Assembly (NCBI GenBank): GCA_016930135.1
Contig: JAFGHM010000001.1
Span: 1-47,110, forward strand
DNA length: 47,110 bases
Origin: Thermoplasmatota archaeon
GTDB taxonomy: Archaea > Thermoplasmatota > Thermoplasmata > UBA10834
Reading direction: 5' to 3'
Of the stretch, positions 25,219-33,673 are shown one piece after another. A program made the translations under genes and the position numbers. How positions within the stretch are numbered: position 1 is the first letter of the stretch; each line of letters starts with the position of its first letter. The notes beneath the pieces were generated by a model. The model made no database searches, was not told the origin of the DNA, and saw only the letters and a program-made list of their open reading frames with translations.

Positions 25219-26241
25219 ATGTCGGATGTAGCAATAACTGCCACGAGACTGACGAAGAAATTCGGGGATTTCACCGCAGTCGACCACATCTCATTCAACG
25301 TCGAGAAGGGGGAGATATTCGGCTTGCTAGGTCCGAACGGCGCGGGCAAATCGACTGTGATCAGGATGCTGTCCACGCTCAGCACCTCGACCGAGGGCTC
25401 TGCCACCGTGGCGGGCTTCGATGTCCGAAAGGAGGCTGCCAAGGTCAGGGAGCACATAGGCCTCGTGTCAGAGAAGATGATAATGTATGATGAGCTGACC
25501 GCCAGGGAGAACCTGACGCTATTCGGGAAGCTGTACGACATCCCCAGCGATGTCCTAGAGAAGAGGATCGGCAAACTCCTCGATTTCGTGCGAATGCAGC
25601 AGTGGGCGGACCACAGGATCGACACCTTCTCCACAGGCATGAAGCAGCGGATCAATGTCATACGCGCCCTGGTGAACCAGCCTGAGATCCTCTTCCTGGA
25701 CGAACCCACGCTCGGCCTGGACCCTCAGTCGACAGCGGAGGTCAGAGAGCTCGTCCGGAGGATCAACATCGAGAACAGGACCACCATCATACTCACAACG
25801 CACATGATGACCGAGGCGGACATGCTGTGCGACAGGATAGGGATCATAGACCGCGGGAAGATCGTCGCAATGGACACCCCTGCGGGACTGAAGAGGTCCG
25901 TCTCTGGAAGCGATGCGGCGCTCTTCGAGTTCGAGATACCTAACCTCGACTCGAACATCCTGTCGTCGGTCAAGTCCACGGGGTCCGTCAGCTCAGTGGT
26001 TCAAGATGACCCGACGCACATCAAGGTCAGCTCGGTGGGGGACGATTCATTCGACATCCTGGTCGATGTCCTCCGAAAGAACGGTGCACAGATAAGAACG
26101 GTGAGGAACCTCGAGCCCACCCTCGAGGATGTGTTCCTCAAGATCACGGGGCACGAAGTGAGGGACGAGGTGGCGAAAGCGCCGGTACCCCAGCGCAGAG
26201 GCGGCCCGCCAGGAATGCGGCCAAAGAAGAGGGTGAGGTGA
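25219..26241 (+). CDS. ABC-2 type exporter, ATP-binding subunit
   Basis: This ATPase of the DrrA/CcmA type energises export by the next gene's permease. It shows Walker A GPNGAGKST, Walker B ILFLDEPTLGLDP, a signature written FSTGMKQR in place of LSGGQ, and the H-loop in LTTHMMTEAD. The C-terminal 100 residues hold the DrrA-like domain (LEPTLEDVFLKITGHEV) and a short basic tail. I start at the ATG at 25219; the ORF track uses a TTG two codons earlier. The tandem MarR-ATPase-permease arrangement fits a drug or lipid exporter. Confidence 0.95.
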   Translation: MSDVAITATRLTKKFGDFTAVDHISFNVEKGEIFGLLGPNGAGKSTVIRMLSTLSTSTEGSATVAGFDVRKEAAKVREHIGLVSEKMIMYDELTARENLTLFGKLYDIPSDVLEKRIGKLLDFVRMQQWADHRIDTFSTGMKQRINVIRALVNQPEILFLDEPTLGLDPQSTAEVRELVRRINIENRTTIILTTHMMTEADMLCDRIGIIDRGKIVAMDTPAGLKRSVSGSDAALFEFEIPNLDSNILSSVKSTGSVSSVVQDDPTHIKVSSVGDDSFDILVDVLRKNGAQIRTVRNLEPTLEDVFLKITGHEVRDEVAKAPVPQRRGGPPGMRPKKRVR

Positions 26242-26245
26242 GCTC

Positions 26246-27436
26246 ATGGGTCTCAGGAGAGTTGTCAGACACAGCGCGTGGATCTGTTGGAAGGATCTGC
26301 TGGAGTTCAGCAGGAGCAAGCTCAGGATGGTCATGTTGGTGCTCATGCCGCTGTTCATGATGATGATGGTCGGGTTCATATTCCCGACGGGCGACAGCAT
26401 CAGTCAACAGCCCATAGCTCTGGCGAACCAGGACTTGGCCGTCAATGGCACTTCCCTGGGCGACAGCTTCGTCGCACAGCTTGAAGCAGTGAATGAGCAG
26501 ACTGGAATGATGGACCTGAGCGATGCCGTGGGCTTCGACGATATCAAGTCGAAGATCCAGGATGGAGAGGTCATGGGGGGCATCATCGTGCCCTCGACGT
26601 TCACCTCGGACATCCTCGCCGGCAGGCAGGGAAACATCACCGTCCTGACCGACCAATCGAACCCACAGATGTCGGCGACGATGCAGAGCGTGCTCACGCA
26701 GGTCATCGAGCAGATGGGGTTCCTCATGGCGGAGCAGAACCTCAACCAGACATATGGTGTCTCGCTCGAGCAGGCACCTGCGGTGCTGAAGCCCTACAAC
26801 GTCGAGCTGAAAGGGATCGTGCCCGGGGACCCGAACTACTTCGAGTTCGTCGCGCCTGGGATAATGGCGATGGTTGTCATGATGTCGCTTATGACCGGAC
26901 TGCCGCACGCGATCTCCTACGAGAAGGACATGGGAACGCTGGATGGCATGCTGGCGGCGCCCACGAGCCGATGGGCGATCATCCTCGGCAAGGTGATGGC
27001 GCAGTCGTCCACAGGGCTGATCCAGGGGTTCATCATACTGCTGCTGTCGGTGCTGTTGTTCGGCGTATCCATCCAGGGAAGCATCCTGCTAGTGTTGCTA
27101 CTGATCATCCTGACGGTGTTCAGCTTCGTGGGCCTCGGCATACTGATAACGTCCTTCGCGGACAAAGAGGAGACCGCAACGATGGTGATGATGACGCTCA
27201 TGTTCCCCATGATGTTCCTGAGCGGGGTCTTCTTCCCGATCCAGCAGATGCCATCATTCATGCAGACCTTAGCCAGCTTCCTGCCACTCACGTACGCTGC
27301 GGACGCGCTGAGAAAGGTCATGGTGCTAGGCGCGGGAACCGAAGCGATACTCACCGACGTATTGGTCCTCGCGGTGTTTGGGAGCGTCCTGCTCGCAGTT
27401 GCCGTTCCCATGTTCAAGAAGGCCATGAGCAGGTGA
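26246..27436 (+). CDS. ABC-2 type exporter, permease subunit
   Basis: The membrane subunit of the exporter has 396 residues. One membrane helix lies near residue 25-48 (MVMLVLMPLFMMMMVGFIF). A large extracytoplasmic domain of about 170 residues follows, and then about five helices in the C-terminal half, including MFPMMFLSGVFFPIQQMPS, the typical ABC-2 segment before the last loop. The ATG is preceded by GAGGTGAGCTC and lies 4 bases after the ATPase stop. Confidence 0.93.
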   Translation: MGLRRVVRHSAWICWKDLLEFSRSKLRMVMLVLMPLFMMMMVGFIFPTGDSISQQPIALANQDLAVNGTSLGDSFVAQLEAVNEQTGMMDLSDAVGFDDIKSKIQDGEVMGGIIVPSTFTSDILAGRQGNITVLTDQSNPQMSATMQSVLTQVIEQMGFLMAEQNLNQTYGVSLEQAPAVLKPYNVELKGIVPGDPNYFEFVAPGIMAMVVMMSLMTGLPHAISYEKDMGTLDGMLAAPTSRWAIILGKVMAQSSTGLIQGFIILLLSVLLFGVSIQGSILLVLLLIILTVFSFVGLGILITSFADKEETATMVMMTLMFPMMFLSGVFFPIQQMPSFMQTLASFLPLTYAADALRKVMVLGAGTEAILTDVLVLAVFGSVLLAVAVPMFKKAMSR

Positions 27437-27575
27437 GCGGTCCTGGGAAGTACGCACTTCGCTCCAGAAGCGCAGTCCGGGTATCATCGAAACAGGTCGA
27501 CATGTCGCACGAAACCCGGAGAGTCAATTCGACATAGCCGCATCAGCTAGACTCGGCCTCACGTGGAAGTAGGGG

Positions 27576-27632
27576 TCCGACCATGGAGACCAAAATCCCG
27601 CCACGTATCTGCCCTGCGCACGTATGGTCGGA
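27576..27632. repeat. 9-base inverted repeat in the gap after the ABC operon
   Basis: TCCGACCAT (27576-27584) and ATGGTCGGA (27624-27632) are perfect complementary arms with 39 bases between them. The 286-base gap from the ABC operon to the next start holds this, a second inverted repeat at 27658 and a TATA box, and no ORF I believe. It may be the end of the ABC transcript or a structured RNA. Confidence 0.4.
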
Positions 27633-27657
27633 ATGACAATGAATCAAGCTTCTGACG

Positions 27658-27681
27658 GGAATCCAGTAGTGTTTGGATTCC
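27658..27681. promoter_or_regulatory. 8-base inverted repeat just upstream of a TATA box
   Basis: GGAATCCA and TGGATTCC form perfect arms around 8 bases and end 17 bases before the TATA box at 27698. The position suits an activator or repressor site for the surface-protein operon, or a terminator hairpin for upstream transcription. Confidence 0.4.
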
Positions 27682-27697
27682 TGCGGGGCCGACGATT

Positions 27698-27705
27698 GAT
27701 ATATC
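27698..27705 (+). promoter_or_regulatory. TATA box for the surface-protein operon
   Basis: GATATATC is centred about 27 bases before the ATG at 27729. The expected start of transcription is at the start codon, so the first message is probably leaderless. This spacing is also why I prefer the ATG at 27729 to the GTG at 27723. Confidence 0.6.
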
Positions 27706-27728
27706 TGAAGGCCGATTAAGAAGTGGCA

Positions 27729-30710
27729 ATGGAGGAAAAGGCCCTGCAGAGCAGCTTCTGGAGACTGTCGGGAGGCTTACGGGACCGCACTCTTGCGAGA
27801 TTCGTAAGGACTCTGTTAGTCGCGGTCTGCGTGGCGGTTCTTCTTATTCCTGGCATCAGCGTGCGTCCAGCAGATGCGGCGACGAGCTACTTCCTTGACC
27901 TCTGGCCTGAGATGGATACGTTCGTGAACGAACAGGCCAAGGATACGACATACGGCCTCAATCTCTCGCTCATCTCCGGCTACTGGCAGTACTGGGAGAT
28001 GGGGTTCTATCATCTGTGCATTCTCCTGCAGTTCGACTTCTCCCTGCTGCCGTCGGATGCGGTGCTCATCGACGCGTATCTCATACTCTATCTGCACTCG
28101 GGAGGTGGGAGGATCCTCGAGCTGATGCTCCTTGAGGATCCGTGGGATCACAGGACCGCGAGTTGGAACAACCAGCCCAGACCCGTTTATCCATCTCCCG
28201 GAATGAACGTGACATGGGACATATCCACGACGGTCTCGCAGAAGAGCATCGATGTCTCGTCGTGGGCCTTGGGATGGTATGGTGAGACCATTGAGAACAA
28301 CGGTCTGACGGTGAGACCGTATGAATGGATGACTTCGGACGACAGATGCCTCTTCTACAGCCAAGAGGGCGCGAGCGTCGAACCGGACGAGGAGCTAAGG
28401 GCCACGAAGATGCCCAAACTGAGGGTCTCGTACACTGCCTCGGCCCCCGTCCCTCAACCGGACCCGCCCGATCCTCCTCCGTGGATCGATGACATTGTCC
28501 CGCCTCAGCTATCTATGACGATAGCGCCCACGGGCACCATCCGCCCGACGGACACTGTGACCATCACGGTCCAGGCAACGGACGACTCCTGCCTTGACAG
28601 CGTCACCCTGAACGTCGATTGGGTCGCGGTCGTGAACGTACTGGTGCCCTACAGCGACCTGCACAACACCTCGATACTGGCAGCCTACGAGACCACTCTG
28701 AGTCTGGGCGCCCATCACATACACGCGACAGCCCAGGACAGGATGTCCCATCTCGTGGGGGACTACGAGAGGCTATGGGTGGGCAGCAACACACCTCCTC
28801 AGGTCATGATAAGGTTCTCGCCCACCGTCACTCTGCCAGAGGACAACACGGTCATCGAGGTGACCGTCGAGGCGAGTGATGCGGAGGGCCTGAAGAGCGT
28901 GGTCGTGGGCGTCGAGAACGGCCTGTACGATCCCGGGTCATATCCCGATCACTCCGAATCGGTCAACTTCGCCGAACCCTATCCAACGACCTATACATGG
29001 ACTGTCGCATTCACGAACAAGCATGTCCCCAACATCCTCCTCGACCCGCTCAACGCAACGGGCATCATGGTCGGTGCCCGGGTGATGGACGCCGAGATGC
29101 TTTCGGCGACAGCGGCCGACTACATCGATGTCGTGAGGCCGTACCAATGGGACTACGGCATTCCATACACCAACCCCGGGAACAACCACCTTGGCTGGCA
29201 GAGGATGGAGGACGCCTTCGGGCATGGGGAGCTCTGGGGTCCCGGAGGACAGGATTGGTGGCACACTGCCGTCGCGAAGTTCTGGAAACCGATCTTCTCG
29301 ATGATGGCATCGAACGGTGAGTGCTTCGGCATGAGCCTGTACAGCCTGTGGCACTACTACAACGACGTCGCCGTTCCGGACAGCCTGACAGAGCACATCG
29401 GGGACGAAGAGGCGCCCTACCTTCCTGGATACGAGGAGTGGAGATACGCCAAGCGTACGATCGAGATGTGGCAGGGCGCGCAGATATCTCAAGAGCTGCT
29501 CTCGAAGTACATAAGCCAGGTGGAGGATGAGCTCAGGGCATCGAGAGCGATATCGCCGTTCATGGCCGGGCCGTTCCAGAACATGCTCACTGACCTGGCA
29601 GCCGGCAGGCCAGGCATCGTCTATGTGGCGGAGTACAGGGGACTGGACGAGGGCATCACCGAATGCGTGGGCGCGCATGCGATGGTCCCGTACTTCGCCA
29701 GAGAGATAGACGACGGTCTCTGGCAGGTCTACGTGTATGACTCCAACCGGGAGACTGCGAGCACTTGCTTCTGCTCCGACGTCGAGAATTTCGAGCACTA
29801 TCCGTACATCCTGATCAGCGAAGACGGCTACGCGTGGGCCCAGCTCCTCGACAGCAGCACGTCTCCAGTCACCACCGAGTCGTGGAACGATTTCATCTGG
29901 TACATCTCGTACGAAGACGCGATGAAGCAGGACTACGACCTCATCGACGGATGGCTCGTGGCTGCGACAGTCATCCTCATGATCGTCGTGACGGCCATCA
30001 CCTTGGCGACCGTGGCGCCTGTCCTGATCACTATCTCGCACCTCCTGCCCATCCCGTTGCCCCTGCCGATGGGCACCGATTCGACTGCGCAGTCGATAGC
30101 CCTTCCTGCCGGCGGGGACTACACGGTGAACTTCACAGGCCAGGTGGAAGGCGAGTACAGCTGGGCCATGGCTTCAGGATACTCGAACTTCGCCATACAG
30201 AACAGGAGCTGTGGCAACGGGAGCCAGGACGTCCTCCTCTTGGGGCTTGGACCTGAGCGCACTGACTACGGCCTCAGGTTCAGAGGAGATCTGCCCGACG
30301 ACGACTTCATGATCGGCATCATGCACAAGGTCGGCTCTGAACACAGGGAGTACTCCCTCCTGAACGTCTCGATGGGCGCTGGAGGGGACCTCGAGACTTA
30401 CGCCTCATCTGACGGCGACAGCCTCGTTCTCGCCAACCATGGGGATTCAGATGTGACGATGAGGGTGCTGTTCAGGAGCAGTCGTGAGGTCGGGCAGGCG
30501 AGCCAGGATATCACCGTGGAGCCGGGTATGAAGGTCACGATAACCGCCGACTGGGACGACCTCACTCAGCCACTGGAGGTCACTACTGAGGATATGGACG
30601 GGTCGCGGATGCTCCTCTATGGAGTGGTCATCATATCTGCCGTGATAATGGTCGCGGCCATCATCCTGACCGCGCTCAGCAGAAGGGCCAAGAGAGGTGG
30701 AAGGACTTGA
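27729..30710 (+). CDS. Membrane-anchored surface protein: DNRLRE-like, Ig-like and papain-like domains
   Basis: The protein has 993 residues. An N-terminal hydrophobic segment (TLLVAVCVAVLLIPG) ends in a likely cleavage after ADAA. A DNRLRE-type beta domain follows at about 35-220 (DTFVNEQAKDTTYG, WDHRTASWNNQP), then a Pro-rich linker and two Ig-like domains to about 450. A later region carries Cys532 in NGECFGMS, His650 in VGAHAMVPY and Asp671 in YVYDSNRE, the order and spacing of a papain/C39-like cysteine peptidase. A hydrophobic stretch lies near 745-775, and a C-terminal helix (YGVVIISAVIMVAAIILTAL) followed by basic residues anchors it to the membrane. The peptidase assignment is inference. 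The next gene overlaps by 4 bases. Confidence 0.82.
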   Translation: MEEKALQSSFWRLSGGLRDRTLARFVRTLLVAVCVAVLLIPGISVRPADAATSYFLDLWPEMDTFVNEQAKDTTYGLNLSLISGYWQYWEMGFYHLCILLQFDFSLLPSDAVLIDAYLILYLHSGGGRILELMLLEDPWDHRTASWNNQPRPVYPSPGMNVTWDISTTVSQKSIDVSSWALGWYGETIENNGLTVRPYEWMTSDDRCLFYSQEGASVEPDEELRATKMPKLRVSYTASAPVPQPDPPDPPPWIDDIVPPQLSMTIAPTGTIRPTDTVTITVQATDDSCLDSVTLNVDWVAVVNVLVPYSDLHNTSILAAYETTLSLGAHHIHATAQDRMSHLVGDYERLWVGSNTPPQVMIRFSPTVTLPEDNTVIEVTVEASDAEGLKSVVVGVENGLYDPGSYPDHSESVNFAEPYPTTYTWTVAFTNKHVPNILLDPLNATGIMVGARVMDAEMLSATAADYIDVVRPYQWDYGIPYTNPGNNHLGWQRMEDAFGHGELWGPGGQDWWHTAVAKFWKPIFSMMASNGECFGMSLYSLWHYYNDVAVPDSLTEHIGDEEAPYLPGYEEWRYAKRTIEMWQGAQISQELLSKYISQVEDELRASRAISPFMAGPFQNMLTDLAAGRPGIVYVAEYRGLDEGITECVGAHAMVPYFAREIDDGLWQVYVYDSNRETASTCFCSDVENFEHYPYILISEDGYAWAQLLDSSTSPVTTESWNDFIWYISYEDAMKQDYDLIDGWLVAATVILMIVVTAITLATVAPVLITISHLLPIPLPLPMGTDSTAQSIALPAGGDYTVNFTGQVEGEYSWAMASGYSNFAIQNRSCGNGSQDVLLLGLGPERTDYGLRFRGDLPDDDFMIGIMHKVGSEHREYSLLNVSMGAGGDLETYASSDGDSLVLANHGDSDVTMRVLFRSSREVGQASQDITVEPGMKVTITADWDDLTQPLEVTTEDMDGSRMLLYGVVIISAVIMVAAIILTALSRRAKRGGRT

Positions 30711-32545
30711 GCACGAGGGCACGGCTCTCTGCCGCTTTCGCAGTCTTCTCCTTGCTGCTCGCGGGAGCGTTGGGCCTGATTCCTGGGCCTTCTTCTGCGG
30801 CACATGTGTACATGTTCACAGAGGACTTCGACGGCGACTGGCCTCCGGACTTCTATGTCATCAGCCCTGTCCCCGGCAGTTGGAAGGTCGTCGACAACAA
30901 TGCGGCCTCGGGCATAGACTACTGGGGCAGGACTTCTTACAGGAGCCAGGGCGGGACCTACAGTGCGTGGTGCGCTCAGAACGGCGTGAACAGCCTCAAC
31001 CTGCAGGAGAACAGACTGAACCACTACTACGACCAGGACATGCAAGCGTGCATGATGGTGTACTTGGGGAACATCGAAGGCTACAGCGCAGTCTATCTGT
31101 CTTTCGCGTACTGGGCGAAGACCGGAACCGAGAGCCCCAGCGACCACCTGGAGGTGCGGGCGTTCACGGGAACCGCATGGGTCGATCTATGGACGCAACC
31201 GAACGTAGGCAACATGACCTGGGAATGGGTGACAAGGACGCTGCCCGCATCGACCATCTGGGTGGGCTGGTTCTTCTTCAGCGATGCCGAAGTTGGCATG
31301 GGGCCCTACGAGGGTGTGTACGTCGACAGCATACAGATCGCGGGCAACGATGTCGATCGCCCGGCCTCATCCGCAGGCCCGCTGGAGCAGTACTGGGTCG
31401 GGGACACTGTGTACGTACCATACATTGCTACGGACTCGTTTGGAAGTGGGGTGAAGTCTGTGGAGTTGTACTACAGGTTCAATGCCACGGGCAACTTCCA
31501 GCTGTACGCTCCCCCGGAAAACCCTTCTGGAGAATGGAACTCCGGCATGATCGCATTCAACGCCACTCTGATAGGCGGTGACGGCGTCTACGAGTTCTAC
31601 ACGCTTGCCACGGACAACGCTTTGAACGAGGAGCTGGCCCCAGGAAGTCCGGACGCATATGCAATCCTCGACAACTCCTTGCCGTCTACAGCGGCAACGA
31701 CGGTCGGAGAAACGGGCATCTACGGGTGGTACTCGTCCGATGTCCACCTCTACCTATCTGCCTATGACACGGGGAGTGGCATCAACAACACGATGTACAG
31801 GGTTGGCACAGGCGGATGGCAGACCTACGACGAAGGCGTGTTGATCGATGTGGACGGCATCCATTCGGTGCAGTTCTACTCGGACGATCGCTCCGGGAAC
31901 AACGAACAGATCCGGGTGCTCGAGATACGCCTGGACCAGCAGAGTCCGATTCTCGACGTCTTGGGGCCGCTCGACGGCGCCGGAATCGAAGGCGGGGACA
32001 TGCTGGTGTCCTGGGAGTGCTCCGATGAGACCAGCGGGATAGACAGGGTAGTGGTGACGGTAGATGGGGAATTCAGCGAGTATTGCAGCGAATCGACTCA
32101 CAACCTCTCTCTCCGCCTGGAACCCGGAGAGCACAACCTTGTCTTCACAGCGGTGGACAAGGCGGGGAACCTGGTCGAGGCCTCTGTCAACTTCGAGATC
32201 CTGTCTGATGAGGAGGCAGAGGTCTTCGGCGACCTCTTACCGCTCATCACTATCGCTGCCTTCATCATACTCCTCATCACAATCATGACTCTGCTCCTCA
32301 GGCGGAGGACAGGTGTCGAGGGTGGCCGCGCGGAAGGACGCCTGGGAGGAGGGGGAGGTGGCGAGCGTGGCGCTGCCATGAGACCGGAGGTTCCGAGCGC
32401 GCCTGCGAAGAAGGAAAGCTCCAGAAAGGACGCGGAGGACCGCGACCAGAGAAGTCTGGGAGGAGGGCAAGGCGGTCCAGGAGCCGAGCCCATGAGGCCT
32501 GAAGTCGAAAGCGCCCCTTCCAGGAAGAAGAAGCCTGGGCGCTGA
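30707..32545 (+). CDS. Membrane-anchored surface protein with Ig-like repeats
   Basis: The 612-residue protein has a signal peptide (AVFSLLLAGALGLIPG) and then a jelly-roll-like domain to about 210 (EDFDGDWPPDFYV, SWKVVDNN). Three Ig/OmpL47-like units follow, for example MYRVGTGGWQTYDEG with VQFYSDDRSGNNEQ, and HNLVFTAVDKAGNLVEASV. A C-terminal membrane helix (LITIAAFIILLITIMTLLL) and a cytoplasmic Gly/Pro-rich tail complete it; the tail contains a duplicated GGGxGG...MRPEVxSAP unit. The start is TTG at 30707 with GAGGTGG upstream, overlapping the previous stop. Co-expression with the peptidase-like neighbour suggests one surface assembly. Confidence 0.82.
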   Translation: MSTRARLSAAFAVFSLLLAGALGLIPGPSSAAHVYMFTEDFDGDWPPDFYVISPVPGSWKVVDNNAASGIDYWGRTSYRSQGGTYSAWCAQNGVNSLNLQENRLNHYYDQDMQACMMVYLGNIEGYSAVYLSFAYWAKTGTESPSDHLEVRAFTGTAWVDLWTQPNVGNMTWEWVTRTLPASTIWVGWFFFSDAEVGMGPYEGVYVDSIQIAGNDVDRPASSAGPLEQYWVGDTVYVPYIATDSFGSGVKSVELYYRFNATGNFQLYAPPENPSGEWNSGMIAFNATLIGGDGVYEFYTLATDNALNEELAPGSPDAYAILDNSLPSTAATTVGETGIYGWYSSDVHLYLSAYDTGSGINNTMYRVGTGGWQTYDEGVLIDVDGIHSVQFYSDDRSGNNEQIRVLEIRLDQQSPILDVLGPLDGAGIEGGDMLVSWECSDETSGIDRVVVTVDGEFSEYCSESTHNLSLRLEPGEHNLVFTAVDKAGNLVEASVNFEILSDEEAEVFGDLLPLITIAAFIILLITIMTLLLRRRTGVEGGRAEGRLGGGGGGERGAAMRPEVPSAPAKKESSRKDAEDRDQRSLGGGQGGPGAEPMRPEVESAPSRKKKPGR

Positions 32546-32550
32546 TGTCT

Positions 32551-33156
32551 TCACTGCTTCGATCTTCCTCTGGCAGCTAGCCAGTCATCTCTGGTCATCG
32601 CGTATATGGTGTCGTCGGAGATGACCCCATCCGAGGTCATTACTCTGCTCCTGAGGATGCCCTCTCGCCTGAAACCCAGACGCTCGAGCATCCTAGTGGA
32701 CCGTGTGTTGAAGAGGAACACGAAGGCCTCAATCCTGGTCAGCTTCATTCGCTCGAATCCGAAGTCGATGACCGCCCTCATGGCCTCCGACATCATGCCC
32801 CTCCCCCAGTGCTCCTTCTGAAGGTCGTACCCCATCTCGGCCATGTGGCTCCAAGGACGAGCCCACTTATAGTAGCCCAAGGATCCAATTAGGCGCGGGT
32901 CGCCCTTAAGCGTGACACCCCACCTGAAACCGTCTCGGTTCCTGAAGAGATCCACTATGTACTTACGGAGCTCCTCTTCGGCTACCTCCCTGCTCTCCGG
33001 TGCGGGGAAATCCTGGCCCTCGACCATCTCCGGCCTCGAGAAGTGCTCGATGTACCAGTCGAGGTCGTCCATCGTTATCTCACGCAGCACGAGCCTGTCT
33101 GTCTCCAAGACAGGAAACACGGGGAACTCATTCACTCTGTCGAGCACTGGGTTCAC
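32551..33156 (-). CDS. GNAT-family N-acetyltransferase (RimJ/RimL-like)
   Basis: The enzyme uses acetyl-CoA to acetylate an amine, in this subfamily often a protein N-terminus. The 201 residues begin with the typical ETDRLVLREITMDD. The acetyl-CoA pyrophosphate loop is QKEHWGRGMMSEAM, and the C-terminal NTRSTRMLERLGFRREG is the usual RimJ/RimL segment. The start is GTG at 33156 after GAGGCGG; no in-frame ATG fits better. It converges on the surface-protein operon with a 5-base gap. The substrate is unknown. Confidence 0.9.
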   Translation of the reverse strand: MNPVLDRVNEFPVFPVLETDRLVLREITMDDLDWYIEHFSRPEMVEGQDFPAPESREVAEEELRKYIVDLFRNRDGFRWGVTLKGDPRLIGSLGYYKWARPWSHMAEMGYDLQKEHWGRGMMSEAMRAVIDFGFERMKLTRIEAFVFLFNTRSTRMLERLGFRREGILRSRVMTSDGVISDDTIYAMTRDDWLAARGRSKQ

Positions 33157-33257
33157 AACCGCCTCGTGATGTCACGACTTGGCAAAAAACCTTGCCATTC
33201 CCGACACTGGGTTCTGACGACCAGCCTCAGCAGCATGCCTGGTACCTGGGAAACAAT

Positions 33258-33267
33258 GTATTTATCA
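33258..33267 (+). promoter_or_regulatory. TATA box for tRNA-Gly
   Basis: TGTATTTATC lies about 28 bases before the tRNA-Gly 5' end, the expected distance for initiation at or close to the mature end. Confidence 0.6.
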
Positions 33268-33290
33268 CGGGAGGGGATTCCCAACATCGA

Positions 33291-33400
33291 GCAGGTGTAA
33301 TCTAGTCTGGTTAGGATTTTGGCCTTCCAACTCTCCAAGACGAAAGAAAATTGGAGAGGGACGAAAGCCAACGGCCCGGGTTCGAATCCCGGCACCTGCA
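33291..33400 (+). tRNA. tRNA-Gly (anticodon TCC) with intron
   Basis: The acceptor arms GCAGGTG and CACCTGC pair fully, with discriminator A at 33400. The anticodon stem TTGGC (33319-33323) pairs with GCCAA (33367-33371). The mature loop is CTTCCA plus A, so the anticodon is TCC (decodes GGA). A 36-base intron, about 33330-33365, sits at the canonical 37/38 site and folds by itself through CTCTCCAA and TTGGAGAG, consistent with bulge-helix-bulge splicing by the archaeal endonuclease. The T arm is CCGGG-TTCGAAT-CCCGG. CCA is not encoded. Confidence 0.94.
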
Positions 33401-33469
33401 CTTCCGTGCCTTCGAGTTTCAGTTCAGGCCCATCTCGCAGATTCTCCTATCTGGAGGAGGTCCAAGCGT

Positions 33470-33664
33470 TCACTCCTCTTCCACGAGCACGGGAGCGTGC
33501 GCAAGCGCGTACACCTCGTCGAATCGCTTCGCCTCTGCCAACGCCAGGGGCTGTATGATGCAGTGTGGGTGGAACTCCGCGTTCTTCATGTGATCAAAGC
33601 TCGCGTAGTCGTCTTCCAGGTCCTTCGTTGGTCTCTTGTTCTTCGTGCGTCTCAGTTTCACCAT
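33470..33664 (-). CDS. Small protein of unknown function, second gene of a two-gene operon
   Basis: The product has 64 residues, with a basic N-terminus (KLRRTKNKRPTK) and then a His/Cys-containing segment (DHMKNAEFHPHC) and a helical acidic end (VLVEEE). I take the ATG at 33664, which has AGGTGA eight bases upstream; the ORF-track GTG at 33673 abuts the upstream stop. The stop of the first gene overlaps this ribosome site, so translation is likely coupled. No family is recognised. The tight operon and a strong upstream promoter are the reasons to believe it. Confidence 0.6.
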   Translation of the reverse strand: MVKLRRTKNKRPTKDLEDDYASFDHMKNAEFHPHCIIQPLALAEAKRFDEVYALAHAPVLVEEE

Positions 33665-33673
33665 GTCGTTCAC

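Noticed and set aside
33180-33197. TGGCAA/TTGCCA hairpin upstream of the acetyltransferase gene
   Set aside because: Six-base arms without a T-run or positional logic; plausible by chance.
33145-33214. Direct repeat of CACTGGGTTC 60 bases apart near the acetyltransferase start
   Set aside because: Only 10 bases, one copy is inside coding sequence, and no mobile-element features flank it.
33393-33400. tRNA-Gly 3' end as an integration site
   Set aside because: I found no second copy of the tRNA 3' end downstream within the window and no integrase gene.
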